Assembly (NCBI RefSeq): GCF_001405015.1
Contig: NZ_CYZX01000034.1
Coordinates: 1 to 13,190 of the forward strand
Direction: 5' to 3'
Length of the DNA stretch: 13,190 nt
From: Clostridium disporicum
GTDB taxonomy: Bacteria > Bacillota > Clostridia > Clostridiales > Clostridiaceae
The notes under the pieces are model-generated. The model ran no database searches, had not been told where the DNA came from, and saw only the letters and a program-made list of their open reading frames with translations. Positions 1 to 6,008 of this stretch are shown here, piece after piece. Position numbers and translations under genes: made by a program. Every line of letters begins with the position of its first letter. Position 1 is the stretch's first letter.

Positions 1-70
1 CTCGCTCGACTTGCATGTGTTAGGCATGCCGCCAGCGTTCGTCCTGAGCCAGGATCAAACTCTCAATAAA
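1..70 (-). rRNA. 16S ribosomal RNA, 5' end only
   Basis: Read on the minus strand, this is the conserved start of bacterial 16S rRNA: the universal AGAGTTTGATCCTGGCTCAG segment begins at position 63 and is followed by the conserved GAACGCTGGCGGC and ACATGCAAGTCGAGCG blocks. The gene runs leftward out of the window, so only about 70 nt are present. The mature 5' end is placed near position 70 by analogy with E. coli, where the AGAGTTTG block starts at nucleotide 8; it could be off by a few bases. The sequence fits Firmicutes but is too short to name a genus. Confidence 0.95.
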
Positions 71-201
71 AAGTTTAATCTGTTGCTCAAATTACTTTGA
101 GTCTTTAATAATTTAAAAACTCTCAAAAGAATTGCTGGTTCTTAATTTATATTCTGTTCAATTTTCAAAGATCATTGTTTATCGCTTCAAGCGACTTTTT
201 T

Positions 202-230
202 ATCTTACCATCCTTAATTTTCTTTGTCAA
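202..230 (-). promoter_or_regulatory. Probable proximal rRNA promoter (P2)
   Basis: On the minus strand a perfect -35 box TTGACA (230-225) is followed after 17 nt by TAAGAT (207-202) as the -10 box. Transcription would start near 195, giving a leader of about 125 nt before the 16S gene. The spacing and consensus -35 box fit a strong stable-RNA promoter. Confidence 0.7.
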
Positions 231-316
231 CAGTTTTTTTCAAAACTTTCAAACAACATTTTGTTTTCTTGTTCAACATTTTGTTGTTTTGTTGCTTTCC
301 CTCAAGGACATGACTT

Positions 317-344
317 ATTGTACCACAGACTTTATCATAGTCAG
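317..344 (-). promoter_or_regulatory. Possible distal rRNA promoter (P1)
   Basis: On the minus strand, CTGACT (344-339) and TACAAT (322-317) are separated by 16 nt. Tandem promoters are usual upstream of rRNA operons, and this pair lies about 115 bp upstream of the better one at 202-230. The -35 match is only moderate. Confidence 0.45.
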
Positions 345-485
345 CTAATATTCTCCAATATATTTAAAATTATTTTTATTTTTCTATATTTTTCGCTTTT
401 TTTCTTTAAAATACACATATTGATACACGTGGTAAAGAGTACGGAAATTTAGTTAAAAATTAAGAGTTTTTAATTAAAAGTTTAT

Positions 486-541
486 AAAAAAAGTTAGCCA
501 AAGTTGATTTAAAAACATTATAAATCAATCAACTTGCTAAC
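486..541 (-). terminator. Rho-independent terminator behind the sulfatase gene
   Basis: The inverted repeat pairs ATCAACTT plus GCTAAC (528-541) with GTTAGC and AAGTTGAT (493-508), giving 14 bp with a 2-nt bulge and a 19-nt loop. On the minus strand the stem is followed directly by seven T residues (486-492). It begins 7 nt after the sulfatase stop codon, so it ends the transporter-sulfatase transcription unit and separates it from the rRNA promoters. Confidence 0.85.
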
Positions 542-547
542 TATTAA

Positions 548-1993
548 CTATCTAAGTGTTGCATTAGATAATGATGGTTTAGTTTTGCATCCTACAATAA
601 GTTTCTCTCCATCTGAATATCCTTCTTCTGATTCCTTTAATTCTTTTATCAATATATTTTTTAACTCTTCTATTCTATCTTTATATTCCAAATCATTTAT
701 CCCATTATGAGCTTCGTCTTTATCTTTTATTAAATTAAAGTATTGTTCTTCTCCTGTTTGAGAGAACCAAACATATTTATCTGTTTTAGTTACAATAAAT
801 TGATGTGATTTCTGCCCAAAATCATATAAATGCTCTCCATGTATATACTTTCTATCTATCTCTTTTAACATACTTTCTCCATCTAATACTTCTGGAACTT
901 TTCCACCTGCTATGTCTATAAAAGTAGGCATAACATCTCTTAATTCTACAAGACTTTCATCAATGCAGTGTTTTCTTCCTAATAATTCTTCAGGTCCTGA
1001 TATAAACATAGGTATATGGATGCTTCCTTGGTAAGGCCTTGCTTTTTGAATATAATTATGATCACCCAACATTTCACCATGATCAGATGTAAATATTATT
1101 ATAGTATTATCCATTACCCTTTGTTCTACTAATGCTTGAATTAATCTTCCTATCTGATGATCTATATGAGTGATACATGCATAATATCCTATTTGCATTT
1201 CTCTAACTAATTCTGGATCTAACGGTCCAGTAGTTGCATTATAACGATATCCTATCTTCTTTATTAATTCTTTATCATTCCAATCACCTTTAATAGGTTC
1301 TCTTAAACTCATATTTTTATATAAATCAAAATAATATTGCGGGGCATCAAAAGGTGCATGTGGTCTAACAAAACTTGTCATCAAAAAAAATGGCTTTCTT
1401 GGATCTCTTCTTCTTAAAAAATCAATACTTTCTGTTACTACCCAATTTGTAGGATGACTCATTTCATCATAAATCCAAGGTCTAGAAACCCATCCATTGC
1501 AATCTAAACCCGTATTAACAACATCAGCACTAATTCCTTTTTGATCCTTTAACCAATAAAAATAATCATCAGCAATAAGTTGATTCTCCCCATATGATAC
1601 ATTTGGATATCTATATTCGTGTAAATATCCATCATGAAGTCTTACATTATTAAAACCTAAGTAATTACGCAATGGGTGTACATGCATTTTTCCAACACAT
1701 TGTGTATAATATCCACTTTTAGTTAATTCACCAGCCATTGTTATTTCATAATTCCAATCTACTCTATCTTCATAACCTACTCTACCTGTATTCCTTTGTG
1801 ATAATCCTGTATGTAATATTGCACGAGCCGGCACACAAGTTGGACACGAAGAATATGCGTTAGGAAAATATATTCCTTTTGAAGCCAAACTATCTAAATA
1901 AGGAGTCTTAACATCAGGATGTCCAGCATATCCTAAACAATCTCCACGCATCTCATCTGTCATTATCAAAATAATATTGGGCCTTTTATCCAT
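548..1993 (-). CDS. Cys-type sulfatase (alkaline phosphatase superfamily), cytoplasmic
   Basis: The predicted protein (481 aa) is a type I sulfatase hydrolysing a sulfate ester. Seen: the C-x-P-x-R signature as CVPAR, with Cys53 as the residue converted to formylglycine; N-terminal metal motif TDEMRGD (Asp13); GKMH (Lys102, His104); RPHAPFD (His212); and the second metal motif SDHGEMLGDH (Asp304, His305), followed by Lys317. A Cys-type sulfatase needs an anaerobic radical-SAM maturase (anSME), which is not in this window. No signal peptide or membrane segment is visible, so it should act in the cytoplasm on an imported sulfated sugar. I chose the ATG at 1993 because GGGAAGG lies upstream at good spacing; an upstream ATG at 2035 would add 14 residues but sits inside an inverted repeat. 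It is the last gene of the ABC transporter operon. The exact substrate, for example a 6-sulfated HexNAc or sulfated Gal, cannot be read from the sequence. Confidence 0.92.
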   Translation of the reverse strand: MDKRPNIILIMTDEMRGDCLGYAGHPDVKTPYLDSLASKGIYFPNAYSSCPTCVPARAILHTGLSQRNTGRVGYEDRVDWNYEITMAGELTKSGYYTQCVGKMHVHPLRNYLGFNNVRLHDGYLHEYRYPNVSYGENQLIADDYFYWLKDQKGISADVVNTGLDCNGWVSRPWIYDEMSHPTNWVVTESIDFLRRRDPRKPFFLMTSFVRPHAPFDAPQYYFDLYKNMSLREPIKGDWNDKELIKKIGYRYNATTGPLDPELVREMQIGYYACITHIDHQIGRLIQALVEQRVMDNTIIIFTSDHGEMLGDHNYIQKARPYQGSIHIPMFISGPEELLGRKHCIDESLVELRDVMPTFIDIAGGKVPEVLDGESMLKEIDRKYIHGEHLYDFGQKSHQFIVTKTDKYVWFSQTGEEQYFNLIKDKDEAHNGINDLEYKDRIEELKNILIKELKESEEGYSDGEKLIVGCKTKPSLSNATLR

Positions 1994-2021
1994 ATTATAA
2001 CAACCTTCCCTATAAATAATG

Positions 2022-2060
2022 ATAAAACTTAACACTACAAATATTAGTGTTAAGTTTTAT
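2022..2060. repeat. 16-bp inverted repeat between permease and sulfatase genes
   Basis: A perfect 16-bp stem is formed by 2022-2037 and 2045-2060 with a 7-nt loop. It lies just upstream of the sulfatase ribosome binding site. No T-run follows the stem on the minus strand, so it is a weak candidate for full termination. It may be an attenuating or mRNA-processing hairpin, or an operator. It contains CTTAACA, which also occurs next to the -35 box of the transporter promoter (inference only). Confidence 0.7.
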
Positions 2061-2069
2061 TTATCTTAT

Positions 2070-2162
2070 TTAATCAAAACTTTGTAATGTTAATACTACT
2101 TTCTTACTTGTTTCTAATACTAATTCTTTTCTTTTATTATCGTACCAAACTACAACCTTTTG
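2070..2162 (-). pseudogene. 30-codon open frame directly behind the permease stop, possible gene remnant
   Basis: Directly after the TAA stop of the second permease, and in the same frame, 30 further sense codons run to a TAA at 2072-2070. The encoded stretch (from QKVVVWYDNKRKE to VVLTLQSFD) alternates hydrophobic and polar residues like beta-strands, the style of a C-terminal beta-domain of a carbohydrate-active enzyme. There is no start codon or ribosome binding site. The permease ends with the GGGVKG tail usual for its family, so its own stop is probably genuine. I infer a remnant of a deleted downstream gene. Chance is possible, because 30 open codons are not rare, and readthrough is a remote alternative. 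Confidence 0.35.
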
Positions 2163-3038
2163 TTAGCCTTTTACTCCTCCACCAGTAACTCCAGCGATAA
2201 TCTTTTCTGATAAGAAGATATAAATTAAGAATGTAGGTAGGAATACTATAATAACTGCTGCAAAAAGACTTCCGTAATCTCCTACTGCTCTAAGTGCTGC
2301 TACCATTGAGAATAATCCAACTCCAACAGACTTCATACTATCTGAATTTGCAAAAATAAGAGCTAAGAAGTACTCATTCCAAACTGCTAAAAAGTTAAAA
2401 ATTGTTACAGTAACTACTCCAGGTTGAGCTAAAGGAAGCATAATAACCCAGAAGGTTTTCATTGGACTACATCCATCAATAGCTGCAGCCTCTTCATAGC
2501 TCTTACTTAAGCTACCAAAAAAGTTTAATAAAAATGTAGTAGTAAACGGTACATTTAAGCAAATATATAAAATTATCAATAACCACCTATTTCCTGTTAA
2601 ATGAGCTTTAGTTGCAATACTAAATAAAGGTAGTATTATCATAATTACTGGTATACTCATCCCAATTACAAAACTTGTTTTAATTGTCTTATTGCCTAAG
2701 AAAGTATAACGAGATAATACATATGCTGCTGGAGCTGATATTAGTAATATCCCTACACATGAAATTGTTGCATAAAATAATGAGTTAGCAAAAAATACAC
2801 TTACATTTTGAGTTTTCCATGCAGTTACGTAATTTTCCCAATGAAATCCTGATGCAAATTTTAGAACATCACCTTTAAATATCTCACGAGAAGTAGATAA
2901 ACTTGCTGCAAAAATCCATCCAATAACTATAACTGTAAATGCTACCCATGCAAAAAGTATTAAATATGCTGGTGCAAGTTTTAATTCCTTTTTCCAATTA
3001 ATAGGTTCTTTTATTTTCTTTTCTTTTACTTTAGCCAT
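2163..3038 (-). CDS. Sugar ABC transporter permease, MalG/CUT1 type
   Basis: The 291-aa membrane protein forms half of the transport channel of a carbohydrate uptake (CUT1) ABC importer. Seen: a Lys-rich cytoplasmic N-terminus (residues 1-20), about six hydrophobic segments, and the EAA loop as EEAAAIDGCSPMKTFWVIMLP (Glu183 to about residue 202), which docks to the ATPase. The tail ends in GGGVKG, typical for MalG-like permeases. The start is set by AGGAGGTGG at 3046-3054, 7 nt upstream of the ATG. This site overlaps the stop codon of the preceding permease, with 14 bp between the two genes, so translation is probably coupled. The substrate is inferred from the neighbouring phosphorylase cluster to be a beta-1,3-galactosyl-HexNAc or a sulfated form. 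No ATPase gene is present here. Confidence 0.93.
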   Translation of the reverse strand: MAKVKEKKIKEPINWKKELKLAPAYLILFAWVAFTVIVIGWIFAASLSTSREIFKGDVLKFASGFHWENYVTAWKTQNVSVFFANSLFYATISCVGILLISAPAAYVLSRYTFLGNKTIKTSFVIGMSIPVIMIILPLFSIATKAHLTGNRWLLIILYICLNVPFTTTFLLNFFGSLSKSYEEAAAIDGCSPMKTFWVIMLPLAQPGVVTVTIFNFLAVWNEYFLALIFANSDSMKSVGVGLFSMVAALRAVGDYGSLFAAVIIVFLPTFLIYIFLSEKIIAGVTGGGVKG

Positions 3039-3052
3039 AATTTATCCACCTC

Positions 3053-3955
3053 CTACATTTCTATCTTTTCTTCTTTTATTAATAAATTCATTACTGCAAA
3101 TATAATAACAACTATAATTGCTAAAGTAACTCCTACAGCTGCTCCTAATCCTGCATCACGGTTGCTATATCCAGTTCCTCCAAATACAGTTTCGTACATA
3201 TACACCATCGGTGTTATTGTAGAACCTTCTGCACCTAATGGTGAGAACATCTTTGACCATACGAAAAACATAACAGTATTAATACTCCAGAATGTTAAAT
3301 TAGTCTTAAACACCCCTTTTAATAAAGGTAGTGTAATACTTGTGAATTGTCTTAGCTTACTTGCTCCATCTATTGTAGCAGCTTCATAATACTCTTCCGG
3401 AATTCTTTCTATACCACTTAAAAAAATAAGCATATAATATCCTACAGCCCCAAAGCAGAATGCTATGAGCATTGCCCAGAATTTCATATCACTGGCTAGC
3501 CAATTTAACCTAGCTAACTTTTCATTTCCCATTGCTTTAAAAAACCAATTTATGATACCGTATTTTTGTTGGAAAACAAATTGTAACCACATAGTTGCTA
3601 ATGCTACCGCACTAATAACATTAGGCAAATATATAGCCGCACGCCAAAAACTTTTAAATCTAACTCCACTTGTTAATATTACTGCGAATAATAAAGATAT
3701 TGTTAATACTATTGCTCCTCCAACTACCCATATCTTAAAAATATTCATCATTGATACTTTAAATGAACTAGAAGTTAATAGCTTCAAATAATTTCCAAGT
3801 CCTACAGATATCCATTGCTCTTTTGGTGCTGTTACACTACTTACAGAGTAAAAACTTATAAAAACTGTTCTTATAACTGGATATAAAAACATAATGCAGA
3901 AAGTAAGGATTGCTGGTGTAATAAATGCAACAATCATAGTCTTATTTTTTTTCAT
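3053..3955 (-). CDS. Sugar ABC transporter permease, MalF/CUT1 type
   Basis: This 300-aa integral membrane protein is the partner permease of the CUT1 importer. Seen: about six membrane segments, the first at residues 7-29, an extracytoplasmic region after segment 1 as in MalF-like proteins, and the EAA loop as EYYEAATIDGASKLRQFTSITLP (Glu191, Asp196-Gly197). The open frame extends upstream to a TTG at 3973, but AGGAGG at 3962-3967 lies downstream of that codon and 6 nt before the ATG at 3955, so I place the start at 3955. It follows the binding-protein gene after about 100 bp that contain a hairpin, and the next permease gene starts 14 bp downstream. Confidence 0.93.
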   Translation of the reverse strand: MKKNKTMIVAFITPAILTFCIMFLYPVIRTVFISFYSVSSVTAPKEQWISVGLGNYLKLLTSSSFKVSMMNIFKIWVVGGAIVLTISLLFAVILTSGVRFKSFWRAAIYLPNVISAVALATMWLQFVFQQKYGIINWFFKAMGNEKLARLNWLASDMKFWAMLIAFCFGAVGYYMLIFLSGIERIPEEYYEAATIDGASKLRQFTSITLPLLKGVFKTNLTFWSINTVMFFVWSKMFSPLGAEGSTITPMVYMYETVFGGTGYSNRDAGLGAAVGVTLAIIVVIIFAVMNLLIKEEKIEM

Positions 3956-3984
3956 AGTATGCCTCCTATTCAAACTGTGAATAT

Positions 3985-4035
3985 AAAAAGGGCTATTGCA
4001 AAGCCAACAATTATAAGATTCTGCAATATCCCTTT
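3985..4035 (-). terminator. Stem-loop between binding-protein and permease genes (attenuator-like)
   Basis: Arms 3987-4000 and 4022-4035 pair over 14 positions with one mismatch, around a 21-nt loop. On the minus strand the stem ends in GGG/CCC followed by a run of T residues. This is a terminator-like structure inside the operon, just behind the binding-protein stop. Such structures commonly cause partial termination or protect the upstream mRNA, so that the binding protein is made in excess over the permeases. Confidence 0.65.
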
Positions 4036-4059
4036 ATTTAATCAAATTTGATTTTTTTA

Positions 4060-5358
4060 TTATTTTGTTGCGCTTTCCATAGCATCTACAAATTCTTGTG
4101 CAGTTAACTTACCTTCGAAAAGTTGTAAGCAATTTGTTTTAATTGTTTCTTTAACATCTGGATTTGCATTTAATCCTGCATTCCAGTCATATGTTTCAGT
4201 AAGTGCTAAGAATGATTCTCTAACACCAACTAAATCTTCTGGCCATTCTTCATTTCTAGAGTCAGCTGGAATACCACCACATTCTAAAGCCATTTTTTGA
4301 TCGTATTCACCAGTTGTTATTTTCATTATTAAATCAAATGCAGCTTGAGCATTTTCACTATTCTTGTTGATTGCAAAACCTTGAGCTCCAACATTAGCTA
4401 TAGTGTTAGGATCTTTACCACCATCAACTGAAGGATAGTTAAACATACCCCACTCTAAATCACATCCAGTATTATTTGTAATTTCTGCTGGTACCCATGA
4501 AGCATTAACTAACATAGCAGCTTCTTCATAACCAACTTCATTTTCTCCTTCTGGATAAGCACCTGGTGCATATTCAGAGAAATAACCTTTTTCTATTAAA
4601 TCAACTATATCTTGTGCAGCTTTTAAAACGTTTTCGTTTTCAGCCCAATCACCGTTTATAGCTATATTTTCAACTTCAGCTTGTCCAGCATAACGTGCTA
4701 AATGATATCCAAACGCATAGTCTACATAAGCATCATCTTGAGCTAATGGAGCAACCCCTAAATCTTTTAACTTTTGGCAAACTTCTAAGAATTCAGCCCA
4801 AGTTTGAGGTTCTTTTTCTATACCAGCTTCTTCAAACATAGCTTTATTATAGAATATTCCTGAAGTATATGGTTGATAAGGAATAGTTACTAAACTTCCA
4901 GCCCATCTTCTAACACTTGCTGGTAATGCTTTAATTGCAAAATCATCATAGTTAACTGCTTTAGCCATATCTTCTAAATTTAATACTTTATCAGCATATT
5001 CTAAAGCTATCTTTTGATAATCCCAATCAAAGAAATCTATCTTTTCTCCAGCTTCAAGTGCTGATTGTAGAACTGTTCCTAAATCTCTACCCTTCCATTC
5101 TACATTTACTTTTATTCCTGTTTCTGCTGTATAAGCATCTATAGCTTCTTTGATTACTTTTGCTTGTGGCTCTGTGTTATTCCACATTGACCAATAAGTT
5201 AATTCCCCTGAATCAGCTGATACTGTTGTATCATTTCCTGTTGAAGCATCTGCGTTTGTAGATCCTGTATCTCCGCTATTATCTTTAGACCCACATGCTG
5301 TTAAAGAAAATGCCATACACCCTGCTAACAAAATTGACATAAGTTTTTTCATTTTCAT
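4060..5358 (-). CDS. Extracellular sugar-binding lipoprotein of the ABC importer (family 1 type)
   Basis: The protein captures the sugar outside the membrane and hands it to the two permeases. Seen: a short Lys-rich N-terminus, a hydrophobic stretch and the lipobox LTAC, with the acylated Cys at residue 22 from the chosen start. A Ser/Gly/Asp/Thr-rich linker of about 30 residues follows, then a periplasmic-binding fold starting at LTYWSMWNNTEPQAKVI, typical of CUT1 sugar-binding proteins. Total length is 432 aa, usual for the family. GGGGAGG at 5368-5374 directly abuts the upstream ATG at 5367, which is too close; it is 9 nt from the ATG at 5358, which I therefore prefer (a third ATG lies at 5352). 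It is the first gene of the transporter-sulfatase operon. Relation to the bifidobacterial galacto-N-biose/lacto-N-biose binding protein is likely from context but not proven by sequence. Confidence 0.92.
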   Translation of the reverse strand: MKMKKLMSILLAGCMAFSLTACGSKDNSGDTGSTNADASTGNDTTVSADSGELTYWSMWNNTEPQAKVIKEAIDAYTAETGIKVNVEWKGRDLGTVLQSALEAGEKIDFFDWDYQKIALEYADKVLNLEDMAKAVNYDDFAIKALPASVRRWAGSLVTIPYQPYTSGIFYNKAMFEEAGIEKEPQTWAEFLEVCQKLKDLGVAPLAQDDAYVDYAFGYHLARYAGQAEVENIAINGDWAENENVLKAAQDIVDLIEKGYFSEYAPGAYPEGENEVGYEEAAMLVNASWVPAEITNNTGCDLEWGMFNYPSVDGGKDPNTIANVGAQGFAINKNSENAQAAFDLIMKITTGEYDQKMALECGGIPADSRNEEWPEDLVGVRESFLALTETYDWNAGLNANPDVKETIKTNCLQLFEGKLTAQEFVDAMESATK

Positions 5359-5367
5359 AATATTCAT

Positions 5368-5683
5368 CCTCCCCTTTTTTATACCATTAAATACTTAACT
5401 ATATGTTATAATAATAATATAGCCTTTTTAGGCCTATGAAAACAATCTCTATATTGGCATTTCCTTTATATATATTGCTATCATAATTAACTTTATTATA
5501 TATCATGTTAACCTTTTCATCAAATGTTAAGAACTCGACTAATTGTAACATAACTATTATGCTTTTTTGTTAATTTTATAATGTTATTAAATTTAATTTT
5601 TATAAAAATTTATATATCTTTAACTTGTTATAAACTTAATATAGAATTATTTTTTAATTAAGTTTATAATAATAAAGTAATAT
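5368..5683. other. Intergenic region between the transporter operon and tRNA-Arg
   Basis: This 316-bp, very AT-rich stretch separates divergent transcription units. It holds the probable transporter promoter (5495-5523) with TTAACAT repeats, and a leader of roughly 120 nt before the binding-protein gene. The leader carries a small hairpin at 5419-5437 (ATAG/CTAT and CCT/AGG with one bulged base). A TATAAT at 5665-5670 lies 14 nt before the tRNA-Arg gene and may be its -10 box, though no good -35 box is seen. I see no gene and no recognisable riboswitch. Confidence 0.6.
5495..5523 (-). promoter_or_regulatory. Probable promoter of the transporter-sulfatase operon
   Basis: On the minus strand TTGATG (5523-5518) and TATAAT (5500-5495) are 17 nt apart, giving a start near 5488 and a leader of about 125 nt. 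Two direct copies of TTAACAT flank or lie within the core: 5530-5524, touching the -35 box, and 5511-5505 in the spacer. A related inverted copy, ATGTTA, lies upstream near 5550. These are candidate operator elements. That the AraC regulator binds here is inference. Confidence 0.6.
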
Positions 5684-5760
5684 GCACCTATAGCTCAGCT
5701 GGATAGAGTGCTGGACTTCGAATCCAGGCGTCGGGGGTTCAAGTCCCTCTAGGTGCACCA
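5684..5760 (+). tRNA. tRNA-Arg (anticodon TCG)
   Basis: The 77-nt sequence folds as a tRNA. The acceptor stem is GCACCTA/TAGGTGC with discriminator A and an encoded CCA. The anticodon stem CTGGA/TCCAG holds a 7-nt loop with TCG at 5718-5720, and the T-arm is GGGGG-TTCAAGT-CCCTC. Anticodon TCG reads CGA-type arginine codons. It is on the opposite strand to both neighbouring sugar operons and separates them. Confidence 0.95.
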
Positions 5761-5795
5761 AACAAATAAAGAACGAGCTAAGGATCGCAAGTGAA

Positions 5796-6005
5796 AAGTC
5801 GACTTTATCGAAGTGAAAGGCTACTACGTAGCGGTAAAAAGCTAACTACGTTAAGGTGAAAATGCTACTATAAGTAGCAAAGAAAAGTATTTTATCTCAT
5901 TAGAAATCTTTTCCCTATTGCCATAGGCAATATTTTCTCCTCAGCTTTAGCTGACTTTTCCCCTTTAACGAAGTCAAAGTTTTCACCAAAGTGCTTCGCA
6001 CTTTA
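5796..6005. repeat. Two-fold symmetric mosaic of mini-hairpins, possible bidirectional terminator array
   Basis: Short stems with mostly 3-nt loops follow each other: 5820-5832 (5 bp), 5843-5853 (4 bp), 5863-5879 (7 bp, TGCTACT/AGTAGCA), 5916-5932 (7 bp, TATTGCC/GGCAATA), 5941-5954 (5 bp), 5963-5979 (6 bp and one mismatch) and 5988-6004 (7 bp, AAAGTGC/GCACTTT). Spacers are purine-rich left of about 5890 (GGTAAAAA, GGTGAAAA, AAGAAAAG) and their near-complements right of it (CTTTTCC, TTTTCTCC, CTTTTCCC, TTTTCACC). GAAAAG (5882-5887) and CTTTTC (5908-5913) can close the centre. The 17-mer at 5803-5819 recurs at 5963-5979 with two changes. Past the centre, each strand reads hairpin plus TTTTC several times in succession, which could stop transcription from tRNA-Arg and from the mutase operon alike. 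I see no coding potential. Confidence 0.7.
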
Positions 6006-6008
6006 TTT

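Larger units (their letters stand above)
71..345 (-). other. rRNA operon leader and promoter region
   Basis: This stretch is the upstream region of the leftward rRNA operon. It holds two promoter-like sites (listed separately). Just inside the expected transcript is a small hairpin at 181-195 (arms TCGC/GCGA). A 12-bp direct repeat, CAACATTTTGTT, occurs at 254-265 and 274-285; each copy lies in a context that can fold on itself (CAAC/GTTG). An open frame on the plus strand (132-452) has no ribosome binding site and an implausible Phe/Leu/Ile-rich composition, so I do not call a gene here. Confidence 0.6.

Noticed and set aside
132..452. Plus-strand open frame of 106 codons
   Set aside because: It lies over the rRNA promoter and leader region, has no ribosome binding site, and is extremely rich in Phe, Leu and Ile from T-rich DNA. 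It is most likely non-coding.
3162..3791. Two plus-strand open frames (3162-3389 and 3465-3791)
   Set aside because: Both run antisense inside the well-supported MalF-type permease gene and lack ribosome binding sites and recognisable motifs.
5437..5450. Catabolite control (cre) site around TGAAAACAAT
   Set aside because: Only one half resembles the cre consensus; the central CG and the second half are missing, both here and at about 11869-11881.
5368..5494. Riboswitch in the leader of the binding-protein gene
   Set aside because: Only one small hairpin (5419-5437) is visible and no known aptamer core could be recognised. The leader is almost entirely A and T.
5684..5760. tRNA-Arg as attachment site of an integrated element
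   Set aside because: I see no integrase gene, and no second copy of the tRNA 3' end was noticed elsewhere in the window. The neighbouring repeats have a different structure.
5796..6005. CRISPR array
   Set aside because: The repeated spacers are only 7-9 nt, vary between copies and change strand polarity half way. There are no uniform repeats with unique spacers of 30-40 nt and no cas genes.
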